Shown one piece after another: positions 27,767 through 35,974 of a stretch of DNA of 64,000 bases. The notes under the pieces were generated by a model that made no database searches, was not told where the DNA came from, and was given only the letters and a program-made list of their open reading frames with translations. Where the stretch lies: assembly GCF_900172225.1 (NCBI RefSeq), contig NZ_FWFO01000001.1, positions 2,232,001-2,296,000 of the forward strand. The letters run 5' to 3'. The DNA comes from Falsiruegeria litorea R37. Lineage in GTDB: Bacteria; Pseudomonadota; Alphaproteobacteria; Rhodobacterales; Rhodobacteraceae. Positions within the stretch are counted from its first letter, which is position 1. Every line of letters begins with the position of its first letter. A program made the position numbers and the translations under genes.

Positions 27767-30448
27767 ATGCTACAGATACTTTATCGCTTTTCCCTTTGGC
27801 TTGTGATCGTCAGTGCAATTGTTTTTGCTTTGCTCTGGATGGTTCTCGCATCTTCGCTGTTTTCCGGTTTTCGCAAGGATCTGGTCGGCGATATTTTATC
27901 TGAACAGATGGGACAGCCGGTTGTCATAAATGGGGACGTCAGCCTGAACCCCGGACCCGTAAGCGAAATTCTGGTTTCAGGCGTCGAAATCCCCAGCGAA
28001 GATATTCCCGAGATCAACCTTGCGGAACTCAGCTTGTTGGAACTGGAGCTGGATCTGCTGCTTTTGGCTCAGGGGGAGTTGGAGTTTGACAATCTGATTG
28101 TCGATGGCCTGGGGGTGGACCTTGTGCATCTCGCAGACGGTCGCAAGTCGTGGTCCGAACGCGAAACGGCTGGCATCAACAACCGCGAAGAAACCCCCGA
28201 GGAACAAGAACGCGGTGGCATTCTAGAGTTTCTTTCTGACAAAACAGTCGCATTTTCAAACATCAGCCTGACGCGGGAAAACGAAACCACCGGATTCACT
28301 TTCGATTTTCAGATCGACGTGCTGTCCCTCACTCAAGAGCAAGACGGAAAGCTCAAGCTTGTGACGGGCAAGGGTGACGTGAACGGCCAGGATTTCCTGA
28401 TCGACGCCCAATTCCCAAGCGGAGCCGATTTCACCACACGGGCGTCTTTCGGCGATGTGGAACTGACCTTTGATGGCACCCCGATCCCCTTGGACCAAGG
28501 CGGGGGATACACTGCGGAACTGACGCTCGACACCGGATCATTTGCCGACTTCCTTCAGGTGCTTCAGCTGGATCCTGTGCTGGACGGCACCGGCACCTTC
28601 TCGGCCAAAATGCTCAACCAGGGTGGCAAGTTGCAAATTTTGGATACGCAAACGATCATCGACCTGAGCGAGGGGCAACGCCTTGAAGCAAGTGGATCGA
28701 TCGCAGATTTCCGCCTCGGAGACGACATCAACATCAAACTGGCGGCCCGTCTCCACCCCGAAGGGGCCCGTCCGCCAACCGCGCGAGAGATTGCCGACCT
28801 CAAGCTGACGGCAGCCCGCGTTGAATTGGTCGGGGACCGCGGCGAGCTTGAACTGCGCGAAATGTATTTTGAAACCAATGCATTCGAGCAAGGTTTGGAC
28901 AGTTTGGGGCCCGTGTCCCTGGGTAATTTCGGACGTACCGAAGATGGAACTCTGGCCATTCGCGACATATCGATCCAAGCCGGCCCATTGGACGCGCCGT
29001 ATTTGAAATCGCAAGGCCATATCAACAACCTTCTTGAACTCAAGGATCTGGCATTCGCGGGCGATCTCATGGCGCCCGCATCCCTGTTGCTCGGCGAGCT
29101 GGGCCCTGAAGTTGCCGATCAATTTGGCCGCATCAGCGCCAATTTCGAGGTCGATGATGAACCCGGCCATCTGCGTCTTGTCGAATTTCAGGCCAGCGCC
29201 CAAGACACCGACCTTTGGGCGTTGGACACCTATGCAAAGACCGGAAACGTGCTTGAACTTGGTCAAGCCCAGTTTCATCTCGATCTCGACATCCCCGAAA
29301 CCCGCACCTTCCTCGAAGCGCTGAACCTGGAGCCCGTGGATGCTGGACCATTGGAGTTGCTGCTGGACATCAAAGGCAAAGACGATGCCCTTAGTATGAA
29401 TGCGCAAGCCGCCATCGACAGCTCGCGGCTGGAAACGCAGTTGGATGTCCGACCCAACGAAGGCGCGCCCTTTGTACGTGGCGAAATTAGCAGTGAAAAA
29501 CTGGACCTGAAGGACCTGCAGCAAGGTGTTGCCGCCTTTGTCCAACTGGACAAGCTGATCGAAGACGGCCCTGGACAGGGAGACGTGCAACCCCTGGTCT
29601 TGCCTAAGGAACCCGAGGATGACGATGTGCAACCTCTGGTTCTCCCCGAGGGACAGAAGTTTGTGGATATGGAGCGGCGGCTGCGGGAAACCGACTTGGA
29701 AATCCTGGTCAACATCGCTCAGATCGTCGGTCAACAAGGCATATCCAAAGTTGAAAGCTCTTTGACACTCAAAGAGGGCAAAGCCGATCTTGGCCCGCTG
29801 GAACTGCAGTATGGCGGCGGCTACTTTCGTGCCAGCGCCGGAATGGACCTGCTAGAGGCTCCCGAACGGCTGACTGTATCCGGAGCCACCAGCGGGTGGG
29901 ATTTCGGCAAGATACTGGACGCGGTTGGCCTGGGCATTCAGGCCCATGGCACGTTGCGCGGTGATTTCAACGTCAGCGGCAATCGGACCTCTCTCAAAAC
30001 CTTCATCAACACCATGTCAGGACGCGCCACCATTTCCATGCGCGACGGGGACATCGCAACCAGCCTCATTGAACTCGCTGGTTTGGGCATCTTTCCCTGG
30101 CTGTTCTCAGGCGAATTGCAGCAGGGCTATACCGACATCGTATGTGCAGTTGCGCCATTGCGCATTGCCCCAGGCAAGATCACGTCAGAGTCTGTCGTGG
30201 TCGAAACCAAAAGCGTTCAACTGGTCGCCGCAGGTGGGGTGGATTGGCGAAACGACGCCATCGCACTCAGGGCCGAACCACGCCCGGTTGGCCGTCCCCT
30301 CGCCCGCAGCGCCTGGCCTTTTTCGGTGTCGGGAAAGCTGTCCAAGCCCGACTTCAAACTGCACGTGGGTGGGGTGCGCAGCCAAGAGCAAGGCAATCGG
30401 CAGGTTCAAACCGAACGCACGCCGTGCAAACCCGACCGGCTGCAATAA
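27767..30448 (+). CDS. AsmA-family envelope protein
   Basis: An 893-residue protein with one N-terminal membrane anchor (residues about 8-32). The AsmA N-terminal region contains FRKDLVGDILSEQMGQPVVI and VNPGP-like turns, followed by a long beta-rich repeat region. The C-terminal AsmA domain has SGRATISMRDGDIATSLIEL, then DIVCAVAPLRIAPGKI and LVAAGGVDWRNDAIALRAEP. AsmA-like proteins form bridge-like grooves that carry phospholipids between the inner and outer membranes. A Pro/acidic loop near residues 605-630 repeats QPLVLPKEPEDDD/QPLVLPEG, a small internal duplication. Confidence 0.88.
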   Translation: MLQILYRFSLWLVIVSAIVFALLWMVLASSLFSGFRKDLVGDILSEQMGQPVVINGDVSLNPGPVSEILVSGVEIPSEDIPEINLAELSLLELELDLLLLAQGELEFDNLIVDGLGVDLVHLADGRKSWSERETAGINNREETPEEQERGGILEFLSDKTVAFSNISLTRENETTGFTFDFQIDVLSLTQEQDGKLKLVTGKGDVNGQDFLIDAQFPSGADFTTRASFGDVELTFDGTPIPLDQGGGYTAELTLDTGSFADFLQVLQLDPVLDGTGTFSAKMLNQGGKLQILDTQTIIDLSEGQRLEASGSIADFRLGDDINIKLAARLHPEGARPPTAREIADLKLTAARVELVGDRGELELREMYFETNAFEQGLDSLGPVSLGNFGRTEDGTLAIRDISIQAGPLDAPYLKSQGHINNLLELKDLAFAGDLMAPASLLLGELGPEVADQFGRISANFEVDDEPGHLRLVEFQASAQDTDLWALDTYAKTGNVLELGQAQFHLDLDIPETRTFLEALNLEPVDAGPLELLLDIKGKDDALSMNAQAAIDSSRLETQLDVRPNEGAPFVRGEISSEKLDLKDLQQGVAAFVQLDKLIEDGPGQGDVQPLVLPKEPEDDDVQPLVLPEGQKFVDMERRLRETDLEILVNIAQIVGQQGISKVESSLTLKEGKADLGPLELQYGGGYFRASAGMDLLEAPERLTVSGATSGWDFGKILDAVGLGIQAHGTLRGDFNVSGNRTSLKTFINTMSGRATISMRDGDIATSLIELAGLGIFPWLFSGELQQGYTDIVCAVAPLRIAPGKITSESVVVETKSVQLVAAGGVDWRNDAIALRAEPRPVGRPLARSAWPFSVSGKLSKPDFKLHVGGVRSQEQGNRQVQTERTPCKPDRLQ

Positions 30449-30457
30449 TTCGACCTT

Positions 30458-30961
30458 CTACGGCTCTTGTTTGGGCTGTTCGTCCTGGCAGGCCCGTACG
30501 GCCGCAACTGCTTTTTGACTGCCCTTCAGGTTCAGCTCAATCGACTGGCCACCTTTGCCCATGACTTTGACAGCGCTGCGTTTGCCGAACTCATCCACAA
30601 ACGCCGGGTTGTCAAAAAACGCGTAACCGCCCGGAATCCCACCGCGGATAACCCCCAGAGCATCGCCCGCGAACTTGGCATCGCCAAAGTCAAACGTCAG
30701 AACGCCTTCTTGCCCTTCGGTGATTTCGGTCCAATTCGAATTCAACGCGGCGAAGAACCCGCCTTGACGATCAGGCACTGCACCGACTTGAACCGTCGTG
30801 CCGTCCTGAAACGTCCTTTGCATGAAACACCCATTTCCAACCTCTGGATCGATCAGGATTTCCCAATCCCCCGACGTGTTCCATGACACGACCGAATCCT
30901 GAGCAAATGAGGCACCACACATCAACACGCCACAACAGACCGTGGAAAGAAAAACTCGCAT
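30458..30961 (-). CDS. Exported hypothetical protein
   Basis: A 167-residue protein starting at the ATG at 30961 behind AGAGG, which gives a signal peptide (MRVFLSTVCCGVLMCGASFA). The mature part is beta-rich: VSWNTSGDWEILIDPEVGNG, CFMQRTFQDGTTVQVG, and paired cysteines (the CFMQ cysteine and one in VRACQDEQ). It is loosely reminiscent of the IalB fold but too divergent to assign. It is convergent with the AsmA gene. The longer upstream frame contains no plausible start and was trimmed. Confidence 0.65.
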   Translation of the reverse strand: MRVFLSTVCCGVLMCGASFAQDSVVSWNTSGDWEILIDPEVGNGCFMQRTFQDGTTVQVGAVPDRQGGFFAALNSNWTEITEGQEGVLTFDFGDAKFAGDALGVIRGGIPGGYAFFDNPAFVDEFGKRSAVKVMGKGGQSIELNLKGSQKAVAAVRACQDEQPKQEP

Positions 30962-31335
30962 GTCCACCTCTAAACAAAATCTTCTCTTTGAATGGATCAT
31001 GCCACCCTTGCGGCGTACGACCAAGCGCAAAAACCGTGTTCTCGACAAGCGCCCTCGCGTTTGGGTATTGGTCACCTGTCGCCAACATGCCGACCGGTTC
31101 ATGCTCACACCGCCAGCTTGGACTTGGCGGCACTGATCAGACTTCACCGATCGTTCCGAACCCTTTCACCGATTTCCGTCAATAAAATCTTCGCTGGAAT
31201 TCGTGCCAGGGTCCTGCCCCTAACATGATCCGAATTCAGCAGGTGAGCGCCGATCGCGGCGTGCGTCGGCGCTCAGTTGTTTAAGCTTGTTTCAATGCCA
31301 CACCAAAAGGCTTGCGGGTCGGAACCAAGCCCAGG
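30962..31335. other. Intergenic stretch with a terminator-like hairpin
   Basis: This 374-bp gap lies between the exported hypothetical gene and the end of the repeat-protein gene. Its supported element is an inverted repeat, TGAGCGCCGA (31243-31252) with TCGGCGCTCA (31265-31274) and a 12-nt loop, about 60 bp past the stop of the minus-strand repeat-protein gene, so probably its terminator. The rest should hold the promoter of the exported protein gene. Open frames here are short and lack coding character. Confidence 0.5.
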
Positions 31336-34272
31336 TTAGGCAAGCGCGTCATATCCCAGTTCGGTCAATTGGGCGATAAGCAACCCATCTTCATCCAGAA
31401 CGGGATTGTTTGCATCTGACAGAAGGTTGTTTGGGCCGAGATCCTCTGCCTGAAGACCGAGCAGCGTGGTGACATTGCCCCCATTGCCCAAAACCTCGAT
31501 CTCAAGATTTCCATCCGCCTCGCGGATGTCAATCTGCTCTCCCGACAGCGCGTTGAAGTCGAAACTATCAGCGACGGGATCAAAACCCTCAAAGACGGAC
31601 TTGGCGCCCCAATTCCAGTTGATGTCGATCGTGTCCGCCTCGGCACCCAGAACCACCGCACCACCTGCGCCGGGATCTGCGGGTGTTCCATCAGGGGTCT
31701 CATCCGGCGTCGAATCCGGCTTGGTCATGACACCTTCTCGGGTTTGATGGCCATCCGTCGTGGCCCCTTCTGGCGCTTGGGGCGTCAGTAGGATGGTTCG
31801 ATCAACCAGGGTGACATCGTTCTGATCAAACCCAAACGGCGCCTCAAGGTTGTCCTCCATCACCTGGTCAAAGTGGAACTCGACACGCCCTGGAATCAGA
31901 TCAGCTTTGGTGACGCCAGTGAAAGTAAAGCTCTGGCCACTGGGTAAGCTGGAGATCACAAGGCCGCCATCCGTATCCTCGACCGAGAGCCTTTCTCGCG
32001 TGCCAAAATAGAGAAAGCTGATGTTCATTGTGTCGGGATCAAAGTCACTGATCACTTCGGACCGACCGTATTCATGACTGCGGATATAGACAGTGTCATC
32101 CGCGCGCGGGCCAATGCCTTTCTCCCATGACACCACCCCACCCAGATCCTGACGCAGGTGTTCGTTGCCGACCACACCAAAGGTCGCGATGGAAACGTCC
32201 TGAAACCCTACACCGCGCAGGATCTGGGCAGCATCGGACCACGGGCTGTCGATCACGATCTCACCCGCGGGCGATTTGGTGACGATCATGCCATGCACCG
32301 ACGTGCCGCCAAAATCGATCTGATCACGCACAGCATCGAACCCCACGATGTCATCGGCGTTGCTATCAGCGCGGAAAACGCGGCCTCCTTCGTCGGTCGC
32401 ACCTGACACTTCGGGCGGATTAGACCCATCGGTATCGTAGGTCAGCTCATATCCACCCATTGCCGGGGTCGAAACATCCTGCCCCAGAACGCTGGCGATC
32501 TCGTTCAAGACCATCTGATTGTCAGCCGAGAAATTCGCGATCGTCAAATCGTCAAGGCTGACGCCCTTCAAAACGGTCTGAGTTGTGGTGCCGTCACGCG
32601 TGATGCTGATCCGGACCGTCGTTCCAAGCGCATCGCCAGACTCCTCGAAGATTTCAAAGTCGCTTGCTGAAACATCCTGGGTGATTTCGATCACATCCCC
32701 CATGCCGGGTTGAAAACCTTCGATGACCCGAGCGGGGCTATCATACCCGATTGTGACATGCATATGCGTGTGACCGCCATGATCCACGTGGATCACCCCG
32801 GCAAGCTCTGCGCGCGCTGTCGCATCCTGGGCATGGATGTTTTCCGCCTTGAGCATGGCAAGCGTCACCCCCTGAAGCGTAACGCTCTGATTGTTTGATG
32901 GAACCGAGATGACGACCGCCCCATCAACTTCGGAAAGCTCAAGCGCATCGGCACCGATCCAATCGATGAAAATCGTGTCATTGCCGGGATCAAAGTCAGA
33001 AAGCACGGTTCTTGCCCCAAAGGACCAGGTCACGACCACATCCGCGTTTTCCCTGGTAATTTCGGGATTGTCGAAAGCAGCTCCATTGCCATCTGGAACA
33101 GGGTCTGGATCAGGCACCGGATCGGGGTCTGGGGTCGGATCAGGATCGGGGGTTGGATCAGGATCGGGGACTGGGTCAGGATCGAGGCCGGTGGGCGCCC
33201 CCTCGCCGATCAATCCCAAAATCTCTTGCGCCGCAGTTGCATCCAATATCGTGAAATTCTTCGGGGCAAGTTCGGCCAGCGTCACACCGACCAGTGTCAC
33301 GGTTTGGTTGTTCGAAGGGACAGAGAACACGACCGAACCGTCGATTTCACTCACGACAAGCTCGGCCGCCGAAATCCAGTCGACAAAAACCGTATCCGCG
33401 GCAGGATCGAAATCGGTGACCTTGGTATCTGCGCCATAGGACCAGGACACCACCACATCGGCGCTGTCCTTATCGACATTCGCAGTTCCCCCCGGCCCGT
33501 TTCCGGCATCAGGTCCACCATCCACCGGGGGCTCACCGGGTTTGCCCAATCCCTCGTCACCGGTTTTGCGATCTTCGAAGAACGCGATCATGTCGGCAAT
33601 CGAAGGGCTGTCAAAGCCGCCGAACTGATCAATGTAACGCAAGATCGATGTGCCGTATTCATCCGTTGACACCGCTCCGTTCAGCAAGAGGTTCAGTGTC
33701 CCAAAAGCTCCCCGCAAATGCGCCGCCGCCAAGATACCGGTGAGTGTGAGCTCTACTGTGACCGAGGCCCCGTTGGCATCGGTATACGTGGTTGTGGTGC
33801 CCAGGAAATCACCCAGGCTCTTGCCCGCATTCTTCAGCCCATTCTCGATGATCTGCAAATTCAGACCGAACGCCTCCTGTATCGCGACGGTCTGCGCCTC
33901 TTTGGTCATGAAGTCTTCCAAAGAGTTGACGCCGTTCTTGCCCGTCCAGGTCCCGTCCCACGTATTCGTGGCCGCGCCGTTGCCATAGAAAACATCGTCG
34001 TCATAATAGCCAAGATCGATCAGCAGAGCCTCGCCGAACTGGAACCCGACAAACCCCAGTGAATTCATCGAGCGATAGGCCATTCCTTCCCATTCGCTGT
34101 CGGTCAGATCGCCCCAGCTTTCGTACTCGGGAAAGAAATCCGTGACCTTGCCGCGCGCCCATTGATCAAGTTGAGCGTCGGTGATGATGCCCTTTTCATA
34201 CCTATCCCTGTCCCATCCAGATTCGAACGCCAGCAACGCCGACAGAAAATCGGTGAAGTTTCCCTTTGACAT
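31336..34272 (-). CDS. Large modular repeat protein with Pro-Asp linker, probably secreted
   Basis: A 978-residue acidic protein without a classical signal peptide. Residues 1-250 form one domain (FLSALLAFESGWDRDRYEKG near the start). It is followed by at least five copies of a roughly 65-residue beta-type module whose core is WS(F/Y)GA-x-T-x-(L/V)-x-DFDP-x-x-D-T, then SEVDG, SVPSNNQ-(S/T)-V and LQGVTLA. Clear copies start near residues 272, 407 and 876; weaker ones lie near 504 and 726. A (PDPDPT)-type linker spans about 361-395. Similar modules occur on secreted bacterial proteins. Absence of a signal peptide suggests type I secretion, but no transporter is nearby. The function is unknown. 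Confidence 0.75.
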   Translation of the reverse strand: MSKGNFTDFLSALLAFESGWDRDRYEKGIITDAQLDQWARGKVTDFFPEYESWGDLTDSEWEGMAYRSMNSLGFVGFQFGEALLIDLGYYDDDVFYGNGAATNTWDGTWTGKNGVNSLEDFMTKEAQTVAIQEAFGLNLQIIENGLKNAGKSLGDFLGTTTTYTDANGASVTVELTLTGILAAAHLRGAFGTLNLLLNGAVSTDEYGTSILRYIDQFGGFDSPSIADMIAFFEDRKTGDEGLGKPGEPPVDGGPDAGNGPGGTANVDKDSADVVVSWSYGADTKVTDFDPAADTVFVDWISAAELVVSEIDGSVVFSVPSNNQTVTLVGVTLAELAPKNFTILDATAAQEILGLIGEGAPTGLDPDPVPDPDPTPDPDPTPDPDPVPDPDPVPDGNGAAFDNPEITRENADVVVTWSFGARTVLSDFDPGNDTIFIDWIGADALELSEVDGAVVISVPSNNQSVTLQGVTLAMLKAENIHAQDATARAELAGVIHVDHGGHTHMHVTIGYDSPARVIEGFQPGMGDVIEITQDVSASDFEIFEESGDALGTTVRISITRDGTTTQTVLKGVSLDDLTIANFSADNQMVLNEIASVLGQDVSTPAMGGYELTYDTDGSNPPEVSGATDEGGRVFRADSNADDIVGFDAVRDQIDFGGTSVHGMIVTKSPAGEIVIDSPWSDAAQILRGVGFQDVSIATFGVVGNEHLRQDLGGVVSWEKGIGPRADDTVYIRSHEYGRSEVISDFDPDTMNISFLYFGTRERLSVEDTDGGLVISSLPSGQSFTFTGVTKADLIPGRVEFHFDQVMEDNLEAPFGFDQNDVTLVDRTILLTPQAPEGATTDGHQTREGVMTKPDSTPDETPDGTPADPGAGGAVVLGAEADTIDINWNWGAKSVFEGFDPVADSFDFNALSGEQIDIREADGNLEIEVLGNGGNVTTLLGLQAEDLGPNNLLSDANNPVLDEDGLLIAQLTELGYDALA

Positions 34273-34412
34273 AATGAGTGAACTTTCATCTTTGAGTTGA
34301 TCGTTTCGTCAATATAGACGCAAGCTTTCAACCCACTGCCGCGAAAGATTGTTGTAAAGCGGTCAAAGTGTGTCGACTTTTCGCCAACTTCAACACATCT
34401 AAATTTGTTTAT

Positions 34413-35435
34413 TTATTTCAAGGATGAACGGGCAACGCTTGGTGTTTGACCTGTCCACTTTCGATAGGCTTGTGTAAAACTGCTTTGGTCCGCAAACCCG
34501 CACAGATGCGCAACTTCAGCCAAGGAAAGATGCGGATCACCCATGAAAGCCTTTGCAAGCTTAAGCTGTACAATCTGCGCAAGTGACCGAAAACTCGTTC
34601 CCTCGTCTTTCAGGCGGCGGGACAAGGTGCGTTCGGACATGCCCAAACCCTTTGCCGTGGCGGAAAGGTTTGGACGGCCGATGGCCATTCCATGCAGCAG
34701 GTGGCGTTCGACCTGTTCCGACAAGCTGATCGGGACCGGGCCGGACCGTTTCAACAGGACCTCGCCATAGCTTGTCAAATGCCCCAACAGACCGGGATCA
34801 GCGTGACGGACGGGTAGGTTCAGGACACTCTTGGGGAACCGCAGAAAATTCTCTGACGCGTTCAGCACAACCGAACACCCATAGATCCCAGACAGAGTTT
34901 CGCGCCCAGATCGACGTGAATTCGCCAAGCCGACTTGAGAGGCGATGCTGGTGCTGTTTATCGCCGTCTGAAATGCGCCAAGCATCGCAGCCAACGAAAA
35001 CTCGACCCAATGGATGCCCACCCGCAAATCCAAGCCGGTGGCATCTACGATCAGATCGATGTGATCGGCGCTCTCCTTAAGCTTAATACGGGATTGGGGT
35101 CGCGCGACAGGTGCAAAGTGACAAACGTGATGCAGCGCCTCCTGCAAGTGGTTCGAATTGAACAGGATATAGGTCAACAATGCGCTATTGCGCGGATCAA
35201 TTGCCAAACCTGTTTCAGCCCCCAAATAGGGAGAGCCAAGATCCTCTGCCAGGCGTGTCAACAGCGCGGCTTCTGTCCCCCTGGGCACAGGTCCCCCAAT
35301 TTCGTCCAACGCGCTGCGCGAGAGCTTGATCGCAGCAAACGCGGAGTCCATGTGATCGGCCAAATGTGGCAACGCCGCCATCGAGCGGACCCAATGATTG
35401 GGAACATGGTCTGCAAGCAAACTAGAAGTGGTCAT
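34413..35435 (-). CDS. AraC-family regulator of the OruR/AraC_binding_2 type
   Basis: A 340-residue protein. The C-terminal AraC DNA-binding domain has NLSATAKGLGMSERTLSRRL, then LSLAEVAHLCGFADQSSFTQ and AYRKWTGQTPSVARSS. The N-terminal 200 residues resemble the arabinose-binding-like domain of ornithine-utilisation and virulence regulators. The frame extends back to 35558, but the ATG at 35435 gives the normal family length. It lies just outside the tRNA-Leu fragment that marks the left end of the putative island. The target is unknown; the repeat-protein gene is next to it on the same strand. Confidence 0.83.
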   Translation of the reverse strand: MTTSSLLADHVPNHWVRSMAALPHLADHMDSAFAAIKLSRSALDEIGGPVPRGTEAALLTRLAEDLGSPYLGAETGLAIDPRNSALLTYILFNSNHLQEALHHVCHFAPVARPQSRIKLKESADHIDLIVDATGLDLRVGIHWVEFSLAAMLGAFQTAINSTSIASQVGLANSRRSGRETLSGIYGCSVVLNASENFLRFPKSVLNLPVRHADPGLLGHLTSYGEVLLKRSGPVPISLSEQVERHLLHGMAIGRPNLSATAKGLGMSERTLSRRLKDEGTSFRSLAQIVQLKLAKAFMGDPHLSLAEVAHLCGFADQSSFTQAYRKWTGQTPSVARSSLK

Positions 35436-35974
35436 GTAAGTGCTTTCACTCGGGTTGGATCGAGCAAATTGATTTCGGAATGCGGAACGTTCCACAGGGG
35501 ATTGAGGATGAGATAGCACCGCGACAATCGGGACACGAGCCCTGTCATCCGAATCCATGTTTTTTGCGCGGGAATCAAAGTGGTGCCCAAGGAGAGACTT
35601 GAAGCCACACGCCCGTGAAAGCAGGGGATTTTGAATGCCTTCAATGAAACGGCTCCAACAGAGAAAATCGCTGGTTGCGATGTGGTTTGTGCACCCTATT
35701 TAGTCGCCAGCCTGCACAAACATCGAAGGTCTACCAGCCTAGGAGACCAGGCGATCGGCAGGCCTGCAGTGATGTTTGATAACCAAGCTGCTCACAAATC
35801 GACCTGCCCTGATCGAGCTTTTTCCGGCATGATCTGGTCCCGCCGCCCTCATACACCAAAGGCTGTTGGTGAATGGTGGGTCTGCAGGCCGCGAGCTAAA
35901 CTGAAAAAACGTCTTTCCAAACGCCTAATCTACTTCCTAATCTGACCCAAACCAAAGGATGGACAGACTTTTTC
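35436..35974. other. Non-coding stretch at the left island boundary
   Basis: This 539-bp gap carries the tRNA-Leu 3' copy (35579-35640). To its right, about 330 bp have no convincing frame. I looked for an integrase, recombination directionality factor or transposase remnant on both strands and can support none. It probably contains the promoter of the AraC gene on the left and of the MscS gene on the right. Confidence 0.5.
35579..35640 (-). repeat. Copy of the 3' part of tRNA-Leu(CAA), left end of putative island
   Basis: This 62-bp stretch aligns without gaps to 52271-52332 with 54 identical positions. It runs from the encoded CCA through the acceptor 3' strand, T arm, variable arm and into the anticodon stem-loop. 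The first 21 bases are identical, and so are two blocks of 12 and 13 bases. It has the same orientation as the intact tRNA gene and lacks the tRNA 5' half, so it cannot make a tRNA. This is the typical trace of site-specific integration at a tRNA 3' end. Confidence 0.85.

Noticed and set aside
28538-29737. A 399-codon minus-strand frame inside the AsmA gene
   Set aside because: It is a shadow of the AsmA frame with no motif, signal peptide or ribosome site.
30942-31136. A 64-codon plus-strand frame in the gap after the exported hypothetical gene
   Set aside because: It has no ribosome site, overlaps the start of the minus-strand gene and has Arg/Trp-rich content typical of a shadow frame.
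33100-33190. A short tandem repeat resembling an array
   Set aside because: It encodes the Pro-Asp linker of the repeat protein in frame and is explained as a protein spacer.
35579-35640. A possible second tRNA-Leu gene
   Set aside because: Only the 3' part is present; the 5' acceptor strand and D arm are missing and the sequence beyond 35640 does not match, so it is a fragment.
35640-35974. Remnant of an integrase or transposase at the left island end
   Set aside because: I translated both strands by eye and saw no recombinase motif or continuous frame; the claim cannot be supported.
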